Shown one piece after another: positions 17,864 through 27,065 of a DNA stretch of 64,000 nt. Location of the stretch: NCBI RefSeq assembly GCF_001401805.1, contig NZ_LKDW01000007.1:1-64000 (forward strand). The letters are read 5' to 3'. This DNA is from Pseudoalteromonas sp. P1-25 (GTDB taxonomy: Bacteria > Pseudomonadota > Gammaproteobacteria > Enterobacterales > Alteromonadaceae). Within the stretch, counting starts at the first letter, position 1. Each line of letters starts with the position of its first letter. The notes below the pieces were generated by a model. That model was not told where the DNA came from and did no database searches. It saw only the letters and a program-made list of their open reading frames with translations. A program made the translations under genes and the position numbers.

Positions 17864-20368
17864 TTACAGGGTTTCTTTAAATAACTTATAGATACGGCGG
17901 TATTCATCTAACCAGCTTGATGGCTGCACAAAGCCATGCGGTTCAACTGGGAAAATAGCCGTTTCAAAGTTTTGTTTCTCAAGTTCAATTAATCGCTGTA
18001 CTAAACGAACTGAGTCTTGGAAAAACACATTATCGTCAACCATAGGCGCGTTAATTAATAAGCGCTTGTTTAACCCCTCAGCGAAGTAAATTGGTGAGCT
18101 GCGCTCATACGCAATAGGGTCTACATCAGGGTGGTTTAAAATATTAGCCGTGTAAGCGGTGTTGTAATGTGCCCAATCGGTTACTGGACGAAGTGCTGCC
18201 CCCGATTGAAACAGCTCAGGTGCAGTAAATAGTGCCATAAAGGTCATAAACCCGCCGTATGAGCCACCGTATGTACCTACTGCGTTGGTATCAACATTGG
18301 CGTTTTGCGCCATCCATTTTACGCCATCTGCCAAATCTTGCGTTTCAGGTGTGCCCATTTGACGATAAATGGCAGTACGCCAATCGCGACCGTAACCTTT
18401 AGAAGCGCGGTAATCCATATCCATCACTATGTAGCCTTCATCGGCAAGTAATGAATGAAACATAAACTCACGAAAATACACAGACCAACCCATGTGCGAG
18501 TTTTGTAAGTACCCTGCGCCGTGGTTAAAAATAACCGCTTTACGGGTTTTGCCTGATTCACCTTCTACATAGTCACTTGGGTAATACACTTTTGCGTAAA
18601 TTGGCTGGTCGGTATGACTCGATGGCACAGCAACAATTTTAGGTGCGGTGAGCTTTTTAGCTAAAAACTCCTCCGATACAGTGTAAGTTAAACGCGTAGC
18701 TTGTGTATTTGCTTTAGCATCGGCAACATAAAGCTCTGTTGGCATTGTAATTTTAGAGTGCTTAAGCAGCAATTTACTTTCATCCGGGCTTAGCGTGTAG
18801 TCGGTCATACCGTTTAGATCAGTAATTTGCTCATTTTTACCTGTCTGCGGGTTAACACGGTAAATTTCGTAAAGGCCTGGGTGCTCTACGTTTGCCTTGT
18901 AATAAATAGCACTGTTATCGTGCGTTAACGTAATGTCCGATACTTCAAACTGGCCACTCGTTAAAGCGGTTGCTTTGCCATTAAGGGGTTTTTTGTAAAG
19001 CTGGCTATAGCCCGATTCTTCTGAGAGGTAATATAAGGTGTTGGAATTATGTAACCAGCCAAAATTGTTAAACGCGTAAGCTATCCACGCATCATCATGT
19101 AAGCGGTGCTGCGATACAAGCTCGTTTTTATCAAAGTCGATTGTGGCTATCCAGCGGTCTTTGTTATCCCATGCTTCTAGCATAATAGCGACTTGTGTGC
19201 CGTCATCATTCCATACTATGGGGGCTTGGTTTAAACCCCAATTAGTGATTAAGTTAATGCCACGTGGTGACTTTTTAGATTTATACGTTTTACCCTCTCG
19301 CGCGTAGTTTTCTTTTTTAACCTCAGCTAAAACATCTTCATCAAAGCCCGGTAGCGTATCAAAGCTCAGTGGCGTTTGTGTTTTATCTACAAGATTAATG
19401 TGTATTACACGTGATGTTTGCTCTTTTGCATCAGCAACACGACGGCGCACTTTTTTAGGCTCAATGGTGGCATCATCGGTGATGTAGTTAGGCATAATAT
19501 CGCCTTTATCACGCCAAGATTGCTGCTTTTGCAGAACAACAATTAAAGCATCGCCGTTTGGAGATAGCTGCGCTTCTTTAATGACGTTGCCATCACCTAA
19601 GTAAAAAGCAGTGTTAGCAATGGAGCTATTTTGCGCGTTTATTTGCTCATTGCGTGTTTGACTGTCCTGTTTGTTTTTATGCTGTAGCGCCACAAATTCA
19701 ATTAGTTTGTGCTGCTCTTTGGCTAGGTAACTACTTGGCTCTTGTAACCCTTTTGGTTCATCTGCCAATTTTAAGTTAACAAGCTCTGTAGTTAGCCCTG
19801 TTTTTAAATCAACTTTAAAAAACACATTACCTTGGCGGTAAACTAAATCACCATTATTTAAAAACTGTGGTTTAGACTCGGTTGCAGAGGTAGCCGTTAT
19901 TTGTTTAAGTTCACCTGTCGTTAGGTTTTTAACAAAAACATTGCCTTTAAACGTATAAGCTTGAAGTGTTCTATCAGATGAATAAACCGCTTTAGAAGCG
20001 CCTATGGTATGTAGCTTATCCAGTGATACCTGTTGAGCATTTTTACTATTAATTTGTTGGCTATAAATATCGTTTAGGGTGCTGCCTTGCTGCTTTTGAG
20101 CATAAATAATGCTAGTTGAGTCACCTGCCCAGTAGGCATTTTTAGGCTGGTTACCTATCCAATCTGGGTTTGCCATGGCCTGTTCTAAGGTAATATTTTG
20201 TGAGCCGGCATCAGCAGGTGTGTTTACAACCGCTGCAACGGGAGTTGCTTGTAAAGCGCTTTGCTGTGATAAAGAGGTATTAGCGGTAGCACTACAACCT
20301 GTAAGCATAATGCTTGAGGTTACAGCAAGCGCTACTAATGTTTTTGATGACGATAAGTTAAAAATCAT
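17864..20368 (-). CDS. S9-family prolyl oligopeptidase-like lipoprotein
   Basis: 834 residues. The lipobox LTGC (cysteine near residue 25) marks a lipid-anchored envelope protein. A beta-propeller-like region with WD-type strands spans about residues 60-560, then an alpha/beta-hydrolase domain. The catalytic triad can be placed at Ser703 (GGSYGGF), Asp779 (VDDNVFF) and His811 (EPHGF). The usual HG before the Asp loop is replaced by NAP. It resembles the dipeptidyl-peptidase/acylaminoacyl-peptidase branch of S9 and probably trims peptides in the periplasm. The ATG follows a large inverted repeat with no clear ribosome-binding site outside it. Confidence 0.87.
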   Translation of the reverse strand: MIFNLSSSKTLVALAVTSSIMLTGCSATANTSLSQQSALQATPVAAVVNTPADAGSQNITLEQAMANPDWIGNQPKNAYWAGDSTSIIYAQKQQGSTLNDIYSQQINSKNAQQVSLDKLHTIGASKAVYSSDRTLQAYTFKGNVFVKNLTTGELKQITATSATESKPQFLNNGDLVYRQGNVFFKVDLKTGLTTELVNLKLADEPKGLQEPSSYLAKEQHKLIEFVALQHKNKQDSQTRNEQINAQNSSIANTAFYLGDGNVIKEAQLSPNGDALIVVLQKQQSWRDKGDIMPNYITDDATIEPKKVRRRVADAKEQTSRVIHINLVDKTQTPLSFDTLPGFDEDVLAEVKKENYAREGKTYKSKKSPRGINLITNWGLNQAPIVWNDDGTQVAIMLEAWDNKDRWIATIDFDKNELVSQHRLHDDAWIAYAFNNFGWLHNSNTLYYLSEESGYSQLYKKPLNGKATALTSGQFEVSDITLTHDNSAIYYKANVEHPGLYEIYRVNPQTGKNEQITDLNGMTDYTLSPDESKLLLKHSKITMPTELYVADAKANTQATRLTYTVSEEFLAKKLTAPKIVAVPSSHTDQPIYAKVYYPSDYVEGESGKTRKAVIFNHGAGYLQNSHMGWSVYFREFMFHSLLADEGYIVMDMDYRASKGYGRDWRTAIYRQMGTPETQDLADGVKWMAQNANVDTNAVGTYGGSYGGFMTFMALFTAPELFQSGAALRPVTDWAHYNTAYTANILNHPDVDPIAYERSSPIYFAEGLNKRLLINAPMVDDNVFFQDSVRLVQRLIELEKQNFETAIFPVEPHGFVQPSSWLDEYRRIYKLFKETL

Positions 20369-20418
20369 AGTGCTTCTGAACGGTTATTATAATTGAACCG
20401 TATTTAAGCAGAAGCACT
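20369..20418 (-). promoter_or_regulatory. nested inverted repeat on the S9 peptidase promoter/leader
   Basis: Outer arms AGTGCTTCTG (20369-20378) and CAGAAGCACT (20409-20418) enclose inner arms ACGGTT and AACCGT (20380-20385 with 20396-20401). On the minus strand the loop contains TATAAT, a perfect -10 box, and the structure ends one base before the ATG. It may be an operator over the promoter, or an RNA fold that hides the start. Confidence 0.6.
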
Positions 20419-20472
20419 TGAGTTATTGCAATTTTTTAAGATAAATAACACATTTGCACGGTAAAGCTGAGT

Positions 20473-21636
20473 TTACTCTATTAGCAAATCTAGCCACACC
20501 AATCGATGATCGCTCGATGCGTTTCTGTCTTTTATTAATCTATATTGCTCGCTGTTTTTAGTAGGCCAAAACACGCCGCCGTCTTTTATTTTAAACCCAT
20601 AGGTAGAAGGTAAAACATAATCTACACGTGCTTGCCAGTTAGCGGTAAAATGCTTAGCGTATGGCTGCGGGTATTGCTCTTTAGCACCAGCGCTTTGTGG
20701 TATAAATTGCGAATTTATTAGCGGGTTATTTAAAATTTGATAGGTGGTTTCTAGCCGTGCTTTATCCCCTTCAGCTGCGGCGTTTAAGTCACCTAATATT
20801 ACAAACCGCGAGTTTGCATCTAACCCGCCTTTTTGGCCTTTATCGTCATAAATATAGGGCTGATTAGCAACATAATCAGCAATTAATCTCACTTCATCGT
20901 GATTACGTTTGCCGTTTCTGTCTTCATCACCATCAAATACCGGTGGTGTTGGGTGCGAAGCAAGTACATGCACTGTTTTATTGTTTACGACAACGGGTAC
21001 ATCCCAAAATGATTTAGAGCTGAGCCTAAGCGCTTGCCATTCTTGCGTGTTATACCAATTTTCTTTTGTTTTAGGGTCAATTGGCATTTGCGCATCAGGC
21101 ATATCTTTATATTTAAAGGTTTGTAATGTACGTAGTTTTTCAATATTAATTGGGTATTTAGACAATACAGCCATGCCATAATGCCCTTCAAAAAAACCAA
21201 AGCCTTGTGCATCCCCCATTACTTTTGTTTTTTTACCGTTGTTATCAAGGTCAAAGTCAGTCGCTAAGCCCGTATTCACTGGGGCTATAAAGCTGTATGG
21301 GTAATCAATTGGTGATTGTTTATTTTGACTCACATTTAAAAAATGGCGTTTAAAATAATCTATACCTTGCGCTTTTGGTACGTAGTCAAACTCGTTTAAT
21401 AAAATAATATCAGGGCGAACACGCTGAATTATTTCGGCAATATTTTTTATTTGCTGGTGGTTTGATTTTAGTGCATTAACAAGTGCATCAGGATTAACTT
21501 GTTCGCCTTTTGGCGTGTGATTAGTCGCATCCATACTCACGTTAAAGGTGGCAATACGAAGGCTTTCGCTGGCTGTAGCATTTAAACTAAATGAAGCGAC
21601 AATGGCTAATGCGCCATAAAGTAATTTTTGTTTCAT
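20473..21636 (-). CDS. secreted endonuclease/exonuclease/phosphatase-family protein
   Basis: 387 residues with a signal peptide (cleavage near NATA-S, residue 22). The EEP fold is marked by IATFNVSMD (start of the core sheet), LLNEFDYV (metal-binding Glu), LASHPTPPVF, ILGDLNAAAEGD (Asp and Asn of the active site) and SSDHRLVWLDL (terminal Asp-His pair). Members act on phosphodiesters in nucleic acids or lipids; which one cannot be decided here. It is exported, so its substrate is periplasmic or extracellular. It is co-directional with, and upstream of, the S9 peptidase gene. Confidence 0.82.
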   Translation of the reverse strand: MKQKLLYGALAIVASFSLNATASESLRIATFNVSMDATNHTPKGEQVNPDALVNALKSNHQQIKNIAEIIQRVRPDIILLNEFDYVPKAQGIDYFKRHFLNVSQNKQSPIDYPYSFIAPVNTGLATDFDLDNNGKKTKVMGDAQGFGFFEGHYGMAVLSKYPINIEKLRTLQTFKYKDMPDAQMPIDPKTKENWYNTQEWQALRLSSKSFWDVPVVVNNKTVHVLASHPTPPVFDGDEDRNGKRNHDEVRLIADYVANQPYIYDDKGQKGGLDANSRFVILGDLNAAAEGDKARLETTYQILNNPLINSQFIPQSAGAKEQYPQPYAKHFTANWQARVDYVLPSTYGFKIKDGGVFWPTKNSEQYRLIKDRNASSDHRLVWLDLLIE

Positions 21637-21704
21637 TTTTTTACTTCAAAAAATTAAAAAATAGACTTTACCAGTATTACACAAGTAATACCTATTTTTA
21701 TGAC

Positions 21705-21730
21705 AAAAAAATACCGGCTAAAGCCGGTAT
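21705..21730 (-). terminator. terminator of the purEK operon
   Basis: ATACCGGC (21711-21718), loop TAAA and GCCGGTAT (21723-21730) form a GC-rich 8-bp stem. On the minus strand it is followed by six Ts (A-run 21705-21710). It lies ten bases after the purK stop codon. Confidence 0.85.
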
Positions 21731-21739
21731 TAAATTACG

Positions 21740-22891
21740 CTACTCACTTAGCATGAGCGCAGTTGCGGCTTTTAAAACACCGGGGTAGTCCTGCTCAGGA
21801 AGGTAATCGGTAAGTTGCCCAAGTTTATCGGCTAAATTGTTAATGCTATCTGCAGATACATTAATATGCCCCATTTTACGCCCAGGTTTTGCTGCTTTTC
21901 CGTACCAGTGGCTAGTTACATCACTAACGTTTAAAACCTCGGTAGGAATACATCCTTGGCCCAGCACGTTAATCATGGCGGTAATATGTTTAAGCTCTGT
22001 ATTACCTAGCGGTAGACCTGCAACAGCGCGCATATGGTTTTCGAACTGTGAACAATGGCTGCCTTGCTGTGTCCAGTGCCCAGAATTATGAACCCGCGGC
22101 GCAATTTCGTTAACCAGTAAAGTGCCGTTAACATCAAAAAATTCAATGGCAAGTACGCCAACGTAATTAAGCTCGTTGGCAATTTTTGTAAATGCACTAT
22201 GGGCTTGCTGCTCAATCAGTGTGTTATTTTTACCTGCAATCGATAATGTAAGCACGCCGTTGGTGTGCTCGTTTTCAGTAATTGGGTAAATAGCTACATT
22301 ACCGTGTTTATCGCGTGCGCCAATAATAGAGACTTCACGGTCAAACGGGATCATTTTTTCAGCAATAATACTGTGCGGTGCATCCTGAGTGCCTGAGGCA
22401 ATAAAGTCAGCCATTTCAGACCAAATTTGCTCTATTTGGTCATCTGATTTTAAACGCCACTGGCCTTTCCCATCGTACCCTGCTTGGCAGGTTTTAATAA
22501 CCAGCGGCTTACCAAGGTTTTTAACCGCTAATTCTAAGTGCGCTTTTTCTGTGATCAGTTGGTAAGGCGCACATGCAACGTTTGTTTTATCGAGTAGCGC
22601 TTTTTCTAGTGCGCGGTCCCCACCGGTTTTAATGGCGGCTTTTCCTGGATAAAATTTATTACTGTTACAGCACAGTGTTAGTACATCATCAGGAATGTGT
22701 TCAAACTCAGCGGTAATCGCATCAGCGTCACTAATTGCTTGCTCAAGTGTGGTAGTGAAAACTTCACCTGTTAGCGGGTGCATAATCTTTTGGCTGCCTA
22801 CATCGTACGCAACCACATTTAAATTAAGGGGGGCGCCTGCTAGGCTCATCATTCGCGCAAGTTGGCCGGCACCTAAAATTAAAATTTTCAT
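21740..22891 (-). CDS. purK: N5-carboxyaminoimidazole ribonucleotide synthase PurK
   Basis: 383-residue ATP-grasp enzyme that uses ATP and bicarbonate to turn AIR into N5-CAIR in purine synthesis. The N-terminal ILGAGQLARM loop and the ATP-grasp pieces KTCQAGYDGKGQW and NEIAPRVHNSGHWT are clear. It is somewhat longer than the E. coli enzyme (355 residues) because of small insertions, not a fusion. It starts two bases after the purE stop codon, so the two are coupled, as in most gammaproteobacteria. Confidence 0.95.
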   Translation of the reverse strand: MKILILGAGQLARMMSLAGAPLNLNVVAYDVGSQKIMHPLTGEVFTTTLEQAISDADAITAEFEHIPDDVLTLCCNSNKFYPGKAAIKTGGDRALEKALLDKTNVACAPYQLITEKAHLELAVKNLGKPLVIKTCQAGYDGKGQWRLKSDDQIEQIWSEMADFIASGTQDAPHSIIAEKMIPFDREVSIIGARDKHGNVAIYPITENEHTNGVLTLSIAGKNNTLIEQQAHSAFTKIANELNYVGVLAIEFFDVNGTLLVNEIAPRVHNSGHWTQQGSHCSQFENHMRAVAGLPLGNTELKHITAMINVLGQGCIPTEVLNVSDVTSHWYGKAAKPGRKMGHINVSADSINNLADKLGQLTDYLPEQDYPGVLKAATALMLSE

Positions 22892-22893
22892 TT

Positions 22894-23376
22894 TTACTCT
22901 GCAGGATTAGGGTTAGCTAAAATACTCTCGGTTTGCTCTTTACGAAATGCTTCAATTTTTGCAAAAATCTTTGGGTTTTGGCACCCTAAAATTTGTGCAG
23001 CCAGTAAACCTGCGTTAGCAGCGCCCGGCTCACCAATGGCAAGTGTCCCTACGGCTACACCTTTCGGCATTTGGCAAATAGACAATAACGAATCGACACC
23101 GTTTAAGGCTTTAGATTTAACCGGTACACCTAGCACAGGAAGCGATGTAAATGCTGCTGCCATACCGGGTAAATGTGCAGCGCCACCGGCGCCAGCAATA
23201 ATCACTTTTATGCCACGATCGCTTGCTGAATTTGCATAATCTGCAAGAAGTTGAGGAGTGCGGTGCGCAGAGACCACTTTCGTTTCGTACTCAATACCAA
23301 ATTTTTCGAGCATGAGTGCTGCGTGTTCCATGGTTGGCCAATCTGATTTAGAACCCATAATAATGCCAACAGTCAT
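22894..23376 (-). CDS. purE: N5-carboxyaminoimidazole ribonucleotide mutase PurE
   Basis: 160-residue cytosolic mutase (an octamer in known members) that rearranges N5-CAIR to CAIR. Typical features: [13 protein letters not shown] at the start (phosphate/ribose binding), VVSAHRTP with the catalytic histidine, and AGAAHLPGM with its second histidine region. First gene of the purEK operon. A promoter-like TATAAT and a leader hairpin lie within 70 bases upstream. Confidence 0.95.
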   Translation of the reverse strand: MTVGIIMGSKSDWPTMEHAALMLEKFGIEYETKVVSAHRTPQLLADYANSASDRGIKVIIAGAGGAAHLPGMAAAFTSLPVLGVPVKSKALNGVDSLLSICQMPKGVAVGTLAIGEPGAANAGLLAAQILGCQNPKIFAKIEAFRKEQTESILANPNPAE

Positions 23377-23408
23377 AAATACTCCTCAGTAATGTATTTT
23401 AAAAATAG

Positions 23409-23441
23409 CGGACTTATGTCCGGTTTTAGGCGGGTATTATA
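23409..23441 (-). promoter_or_regulatory. purE promoter -10 box and leader hairpin
   Basis: On the minus strand TATAAT (23436-23441) sits inside the palindrome GGGTATAATACCC (23432-23444). Downstream is CGGAC-ATAA-GTCCG (23409-23422), a small GC-rich hairpin followed by CTATTTTT, placed between the likely transcript start and purE. The arrangement could attenuate transcription. No -35 box is convincing, and no clear PurR site was found. Confidence 0.4.
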
Positions 23442-23473
23442 CCCAAACCAAGTTTAATTGCGACTCACAAAAA

Positions 23474-23500
23474 CAAAAAAAGCCATGTTTAAACATGGCT
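23474..23500 (-). terminator. terminator of ybiT
   Basis: AGCCATGTTTAAACATGGCT (23481-23500) is a perfect 20-base palindrome. On the minus strand it is followed by a long T-rich run (A-run at 23474-23480). It lies 27 bases after the ybiT stop codon. Confidence 0.8.
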
Positions 23501-23526
23501 TTTAAAGAGATGCAATTACAAAGCGA

Positions 23527-25116
23527 TTATACTTCTTTGCTCGCTAGGTATTCACTGTAGTTGCCTCTAAAGTCAATCACCTGGCCGTCTTTAATCTCCC
23601 AAATACGGGTAGCAACTGATGATACAAACTGACGATCGTGCGAGACAAATAATAATGTGCCTTCATAGGCTTCTAATGCAAGGTTTAACGCCTCGATAGA
23701 TTCCATATCCATGTGGTTTGTAGGTTCGTCCATTAACAGTATATTTGGTTTATGCATCATAATTTTACCAAATAACATACGGCCTTGTTCACCACCTGAA
23801 ATAACTTTTACAGACTTTTTAATATCGTTTTGCGAAAACAACATACGCCCTAAAAAGCCTCGAACCACTTGCTCGTCGTCACCTTCTTGTTGCCATTGCT
23901 CCATCCACTCAAACAAGTTCATATCTTTTTCAAACTCGTCAGCATGATCTTGCGCATAGTAACCAATGTTCGCATTTTCAGACCATTTAAACTCACCCGT
24001 TTTAGGTGCCAAACGCCCTGCAAGTGTGTTTAGTAATGTTGTTTTACCAACACCATTTTCACCGATAATGGCAATTCGCTCGCCAACTTCCACTAAGCCT
24101 TCTAAATTTGAAAACAAGGTATTGTCTTCAAAGCCTTGGCTAAGGTTACTTATCTCCAGCGCGTTACGAAATAGTTGCTTTTCTTGCTCAAAGCGAATAA
24201 ATGGAGACTGGCGAGAAGAGGCTTTCACTTCTTCTAGCTGAATTTTATCAATGCGTTTTGCACGCGAGGTAGCTTGTTTAGCCTTTGATGCGTTTGCAGA
24301 AAAGCGTGATACAAACTGCTGTAGTTCAGCAATTTGGCTTTTCTTTTTAGCGTTTTCGCTTAATAGGCGTTCACGAGCTTGCGTTGCTGCAAACATGTAC
24401 TCATCGTAGTTACCCGGGTAAATACGCAGCTCACCGTAATCAATATCGGCCATGTGCGTACATACTGAGTTTAAAAAGTGACGGTCATGCGAGATGATGA
24501 TCATGGTGCAGTCGCGCTGATTAAGTACATCTTCTAACCATTTAATGGTGTAAATGTCCAAGTTATTGGTGGGCTCATCCAGTAACATAATATCAGGATC
24601 AGAAAACAGCACTTGCGCAAGTAATACACGTAGTTTAAAACCTGGCGCTATTTCAGACATTGGGCCGTAATGCTGCTCAGTACCAATACCAACACCTAGT
24701 AAAAGCTCACCGGCTTTAGACTCTGCAGAATAGCCGTCCATTTCGGCAAATTCAGTTTCTAAATCGGCTACTTTCATGCCATCTTCTTCGCTCATTTCTG
24801 GTAATGAGTAAATGCGGTCGCGCTCTTGCTTAATATCCCATAATTCTTTATGACCCATGATCACCGTATCAATTACAGAGTATTCTTCGTAAGCAAACTG
24901 GTCTTGGTTTAGTTTAGCCACGCGTTCATTTGGATCTGTACTTACGTTACCTGAAGATGGTTCTAATTCACCACTTAGGATTTTCATAAATGTAGATTTA
25001 CCACAGCCGTTTGCACCAATTAAACCGTAACGGTTTCCTTCGCCAAACTTTGCAGATATGTTTTCAAATAACGGTTTAGCACCAAATTGCATGGTGATGT
25101 TAGCTGTACTAATAAT
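23527..25116 (-). CDS. ybiT: ABC-F family ATPase YbiT, probably with an ATT start codon
   Basis: About 529 residues; soluble tandem ATPase of the ABC-F group, which acts on the ribosome. Domain 1 has Walker [10 protein letters not shown] and Walker [13 protein letters not shown] but [10 protein letters not shown] in place of the usual LSGG signature, as in E. coli YbiT. The linker is rich in charged helices, and domain 2 has [18 protein letters not shown] and [11 protein letters not shown]. Aligned from memory with E. coli YbiT (MLVSSNVTMQFG), the first residue falls on an ATT codon at 25116. That codon has a perfect GGAGGG seven bases upstream, while the in-frame TTG at 25131 has none. The start is therefore probably ATT. 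Confidence 0.9.
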   Translation of the reverse strand: MISTANITMQFGAKPLFENISAKFGEGNRYGLIGANGCGKSTFMKILSGELEPSSGNVSTDPNERVAKLNQDQFAYEEYSVIDTVIMGHKELWDIKQERDRIYSLPEMSEEDGMKVADLETEFAEMDGYSAESKAGELLLGVGIGTEQHYGPMSEIAPGFKLRVLLAQVLFSDPDIMLLDEPTNNLDIYTIKWLEDVLNQRDCTMIIISHDRHFLNSVCTHMADIDYGELRIYPGNYDEYMFAATQARERLLSENAKKKSQIAELQQFVSRFSANASKAKQATSRAKRIDKIQLEEVKASSRQSPFIRFEQEKQLFRNALEISNLSQGFEDNTLFSNLEGLVEVGERIAIIGENGVGKTTLLNTLAGRLAPKTGEFKWSENANIGYYAQDHADEFEKDMNLFEWMEQWQQEGDDEQVVRGFLGRMLFSQNDIKKSVKVISGGEQGRMLFGKIMMHKPNILLMDEPTNHMDMESIEALNLALEAYEGTLLFVSHDRQFVSSVATRIWEIKDGQVIDFRGNYSEYLASKEV

Positions 25117-25131
25117 AGCGCTACCCTCCAA

Positions 25132-25750
25132 GGGGACATGATGTATTTAAATTGCGCGCAGTTTAAACTAAATACAGCTTTTTTTCTATGAAAGTTTAGG
25201 GTTGAAAGCACCCGAACTGTACCCTATTCCACTCATTAAATACCTAAATTAATCCCTAGCAAAGAGTGCTTAAAACGTGATTAAGTCAGTGAATGCTTAT
25301 TCAACTAAAAAATGAGCTTATATCAAATATCACAGTTCGATTCATGCGCCATTACACAATTTTACTTGCCACCAATAAAGCCATTTAACTTAATAAGTCG
25401 ATTGTTTATCGCAAAGCATTTTATAAAACAGATAGCAGCGTATATATTTATGATATAAAATGATTTTTAGAGTTTTTACACTAGCGTTTTATTTTTATTC
25501 AACTTGAAAAATTCTCATTTTTAGCGCAGTTTGAACGCGCGTTTTTTAATCCTATTTAACTAGCTTTTAATCAAATAAAACCCATTCCTTAACAGTATAA
25601 AAACACCATTAACCTCCAGTGAATATTTATTCAAATTAGATTCTAATTTCAATGATAATTTTTCACTTTTGAGCCCATAATGGCTTTGCTAGTCTCATCC
25701 TTTGAAAATTTAATCTCATATTTAAAGTTAACACACACAAGGCATCACAA
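25132..25750. promoter_or_regulatory. long AT-rich intergenic region with a dyad before the porin
   Basis: No gene is supported in these 619 bases. About 100 bases before the downstream porin ATG lies a perfect dyad, AAATTAG-ATT-CTAATTT (25633-25649), followed by AATGATAATTTTTCA. The length and the dyad suggest a heavily regulated porin promoter, but the regulator cannot be named. Confidence 0.4.
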
Positions 25751-26962
25751 ATGATTAAAAACTTTGTAACCCTGCTATTAGGAACAAGCATTGTAGTCGC
25801 GCCAGCGGTTTCAGCAATAGAGCTCTATAAGGATGATAAAAACACAATTAAAGTGGGTGGTTACCTTGATGTGCGCGTTATTAATACCCAAAACCAAACC
25901 GAAGTGGTAAATGGTACATCGCGTATTAACTTTGGGTTTACTCGAGAGCTAAAAAAAGACTGGTCTGCACTTGCGCTAGTTGAATGGGGTGTAAACCCTG
26001 TTGGTAGTAGCGATATTATTTACAATAACCGCTTTGAGTCTATTCAAGATGAGTTTTTATATAATCGTTTAGGTTATGCTGGCCTATCTCACGAAAAATA
26101 CGGACAAATTACCATTGGTAAACAATGGGGAGCGTGGTACGACGTCGTTTACGGCACCAATAACAGCTTTGTATGGGATGGTAATGCTGCGGGTGTTTAC
26201 ACATACAATAAAGACGACGGTGCAGTAAATGGCACAGGCCGCGGTGATAAATTAATTCAATACCGTAATAGCTACAATGAATTTAGCTTTGCAGTTCAGG
26301 CACAGCTTAAAAACAGCGAATTTTATACCTGTGATGTTGATAATATTTCTGAAGATGCATGTGAAGCCCTTTGGAATACTGGCGACAGTGCAGCCCAAGA
26401 AGTTGAATTTAACTACACATTTGGTGGTTCTGTAACTTATAACGCAACCGATATGCTAACGCTAACAGCGGGAATAAACCGTGGTGAATTTGATGTAACG
26501 TACGGTGATGGCACTACCCAAACCGTTGAAGATTTAATTTTTGGTGCCGGTGTTATGTGGGGCAGCATTGAAAAGCCAGGTTTATACGTTGCAGCTAACA
26601 TTAATAAAAGTGAAAACCACGATACGGATAACCTAGGGCGCTTAATTAAAGACTCTATTGGTGTAGAAACGTTTATGTCGTACCGATTTGACAACGATGT
26701 GCGCCCTTTTGTCGCTTATAACATTTTAGACGCTGGTGACGACTATGTTATTCAACCAAACTTTAATGCAGATCCTAACGATGTATTTAAGCGTCAATTT
26801 GCTGTAATTGGCGTTCATTACTTAATTGATGAAAACACCATTGCCTATGCTGAAGCACGTAAAGATTTTAGTGACTTTGAAAGTGACGATAAAGTTCAAC
26901 AAGCGCAAATGGAGCAATCTGAGGACGATGGTATTGCTATTGGTTTTAGATACAAGTTTTAG
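25751..26962 (+). CDS. general outer-membrane porin (OmpC/OmpF-like beta-barrel)
   Basis: 403 residues with a signal peptide (cleavage near VSA-I, residue ~22), then KVGGYLDVRVI as the first strand and a typical trimeric-porin layout with acidic loops such as DDGAVNGTGRGDK. The last residue is phenylalanine (GFRYKF), the barrel-assembly signal. It is a monocistronic gene with a long upstream region and a good terminator 16 bases after the stop. It presumably provides non-specific or weakly selective diffusion of small solutes. Confidence 0.85.
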   Translation: MIKNFVTLLLGTSIVVAPAVSAIELYKDDKNTIKVGGYLDVRVINTQNQTEVVNGTSRINFGFTRELKKDWSALALVEWGVNPVGSSDIIYNNRFESIQDEFLYNRLGYAGLSHEKYGQITIGKQWGAWYDVVYGTNNSFVWDGNAAGVYTYNKDDGAVNGTGRGDKLIQYRNSYNEFSFAVQAQLKNSEFYTCDVDNISEDACEALWNTGDSAAQEVEFNYTFGGSVTYNATDMLTLTAGINRGEFDVTYGDGTTQTVEDLIFGAGVMWGSIEKPGLYVAANINKSENHDTDNLGRLIKDSIGVETFMSYRFDNDVRPFVAYNILDAGDDYVIQPNFNADPNDVFKRQFAVIGVHYLIDENTIAYAEARKDFSDFESDDKVQQAQMEQSEDDGIAIGFRYKF

Positions 26963-26977
26963 ATGCGACTGAATTTT

Positions 26978-27006
26978 AAAAAGCCCTGAGATATCAGGGC
27001 TTTTTT
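26978..27006 (+). terminator. terminator of the porin gene
   Basis: GCCCTGA (26983-26989), loop GATA and TCAGGGC (26994-27000) are flanked by AAAAA and TTTTTT, which extend the stem. It is a classical intrinsic terminator. Confidence 0.85.
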
Positions 27007-27065
27007 GTGTCAATTTTGCTATAAGGCCAAGGGTAACCCCTTAATTAAACTTATAATCGAAAATG

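Noticed and set aside
25020..25211. Small gene overlapping the ybiT start in another frame
   Set aside because: It depends on the same DNA as the ybiT RBS and N-terminus, has no family resemblance, and ybiT explains the coding signal.
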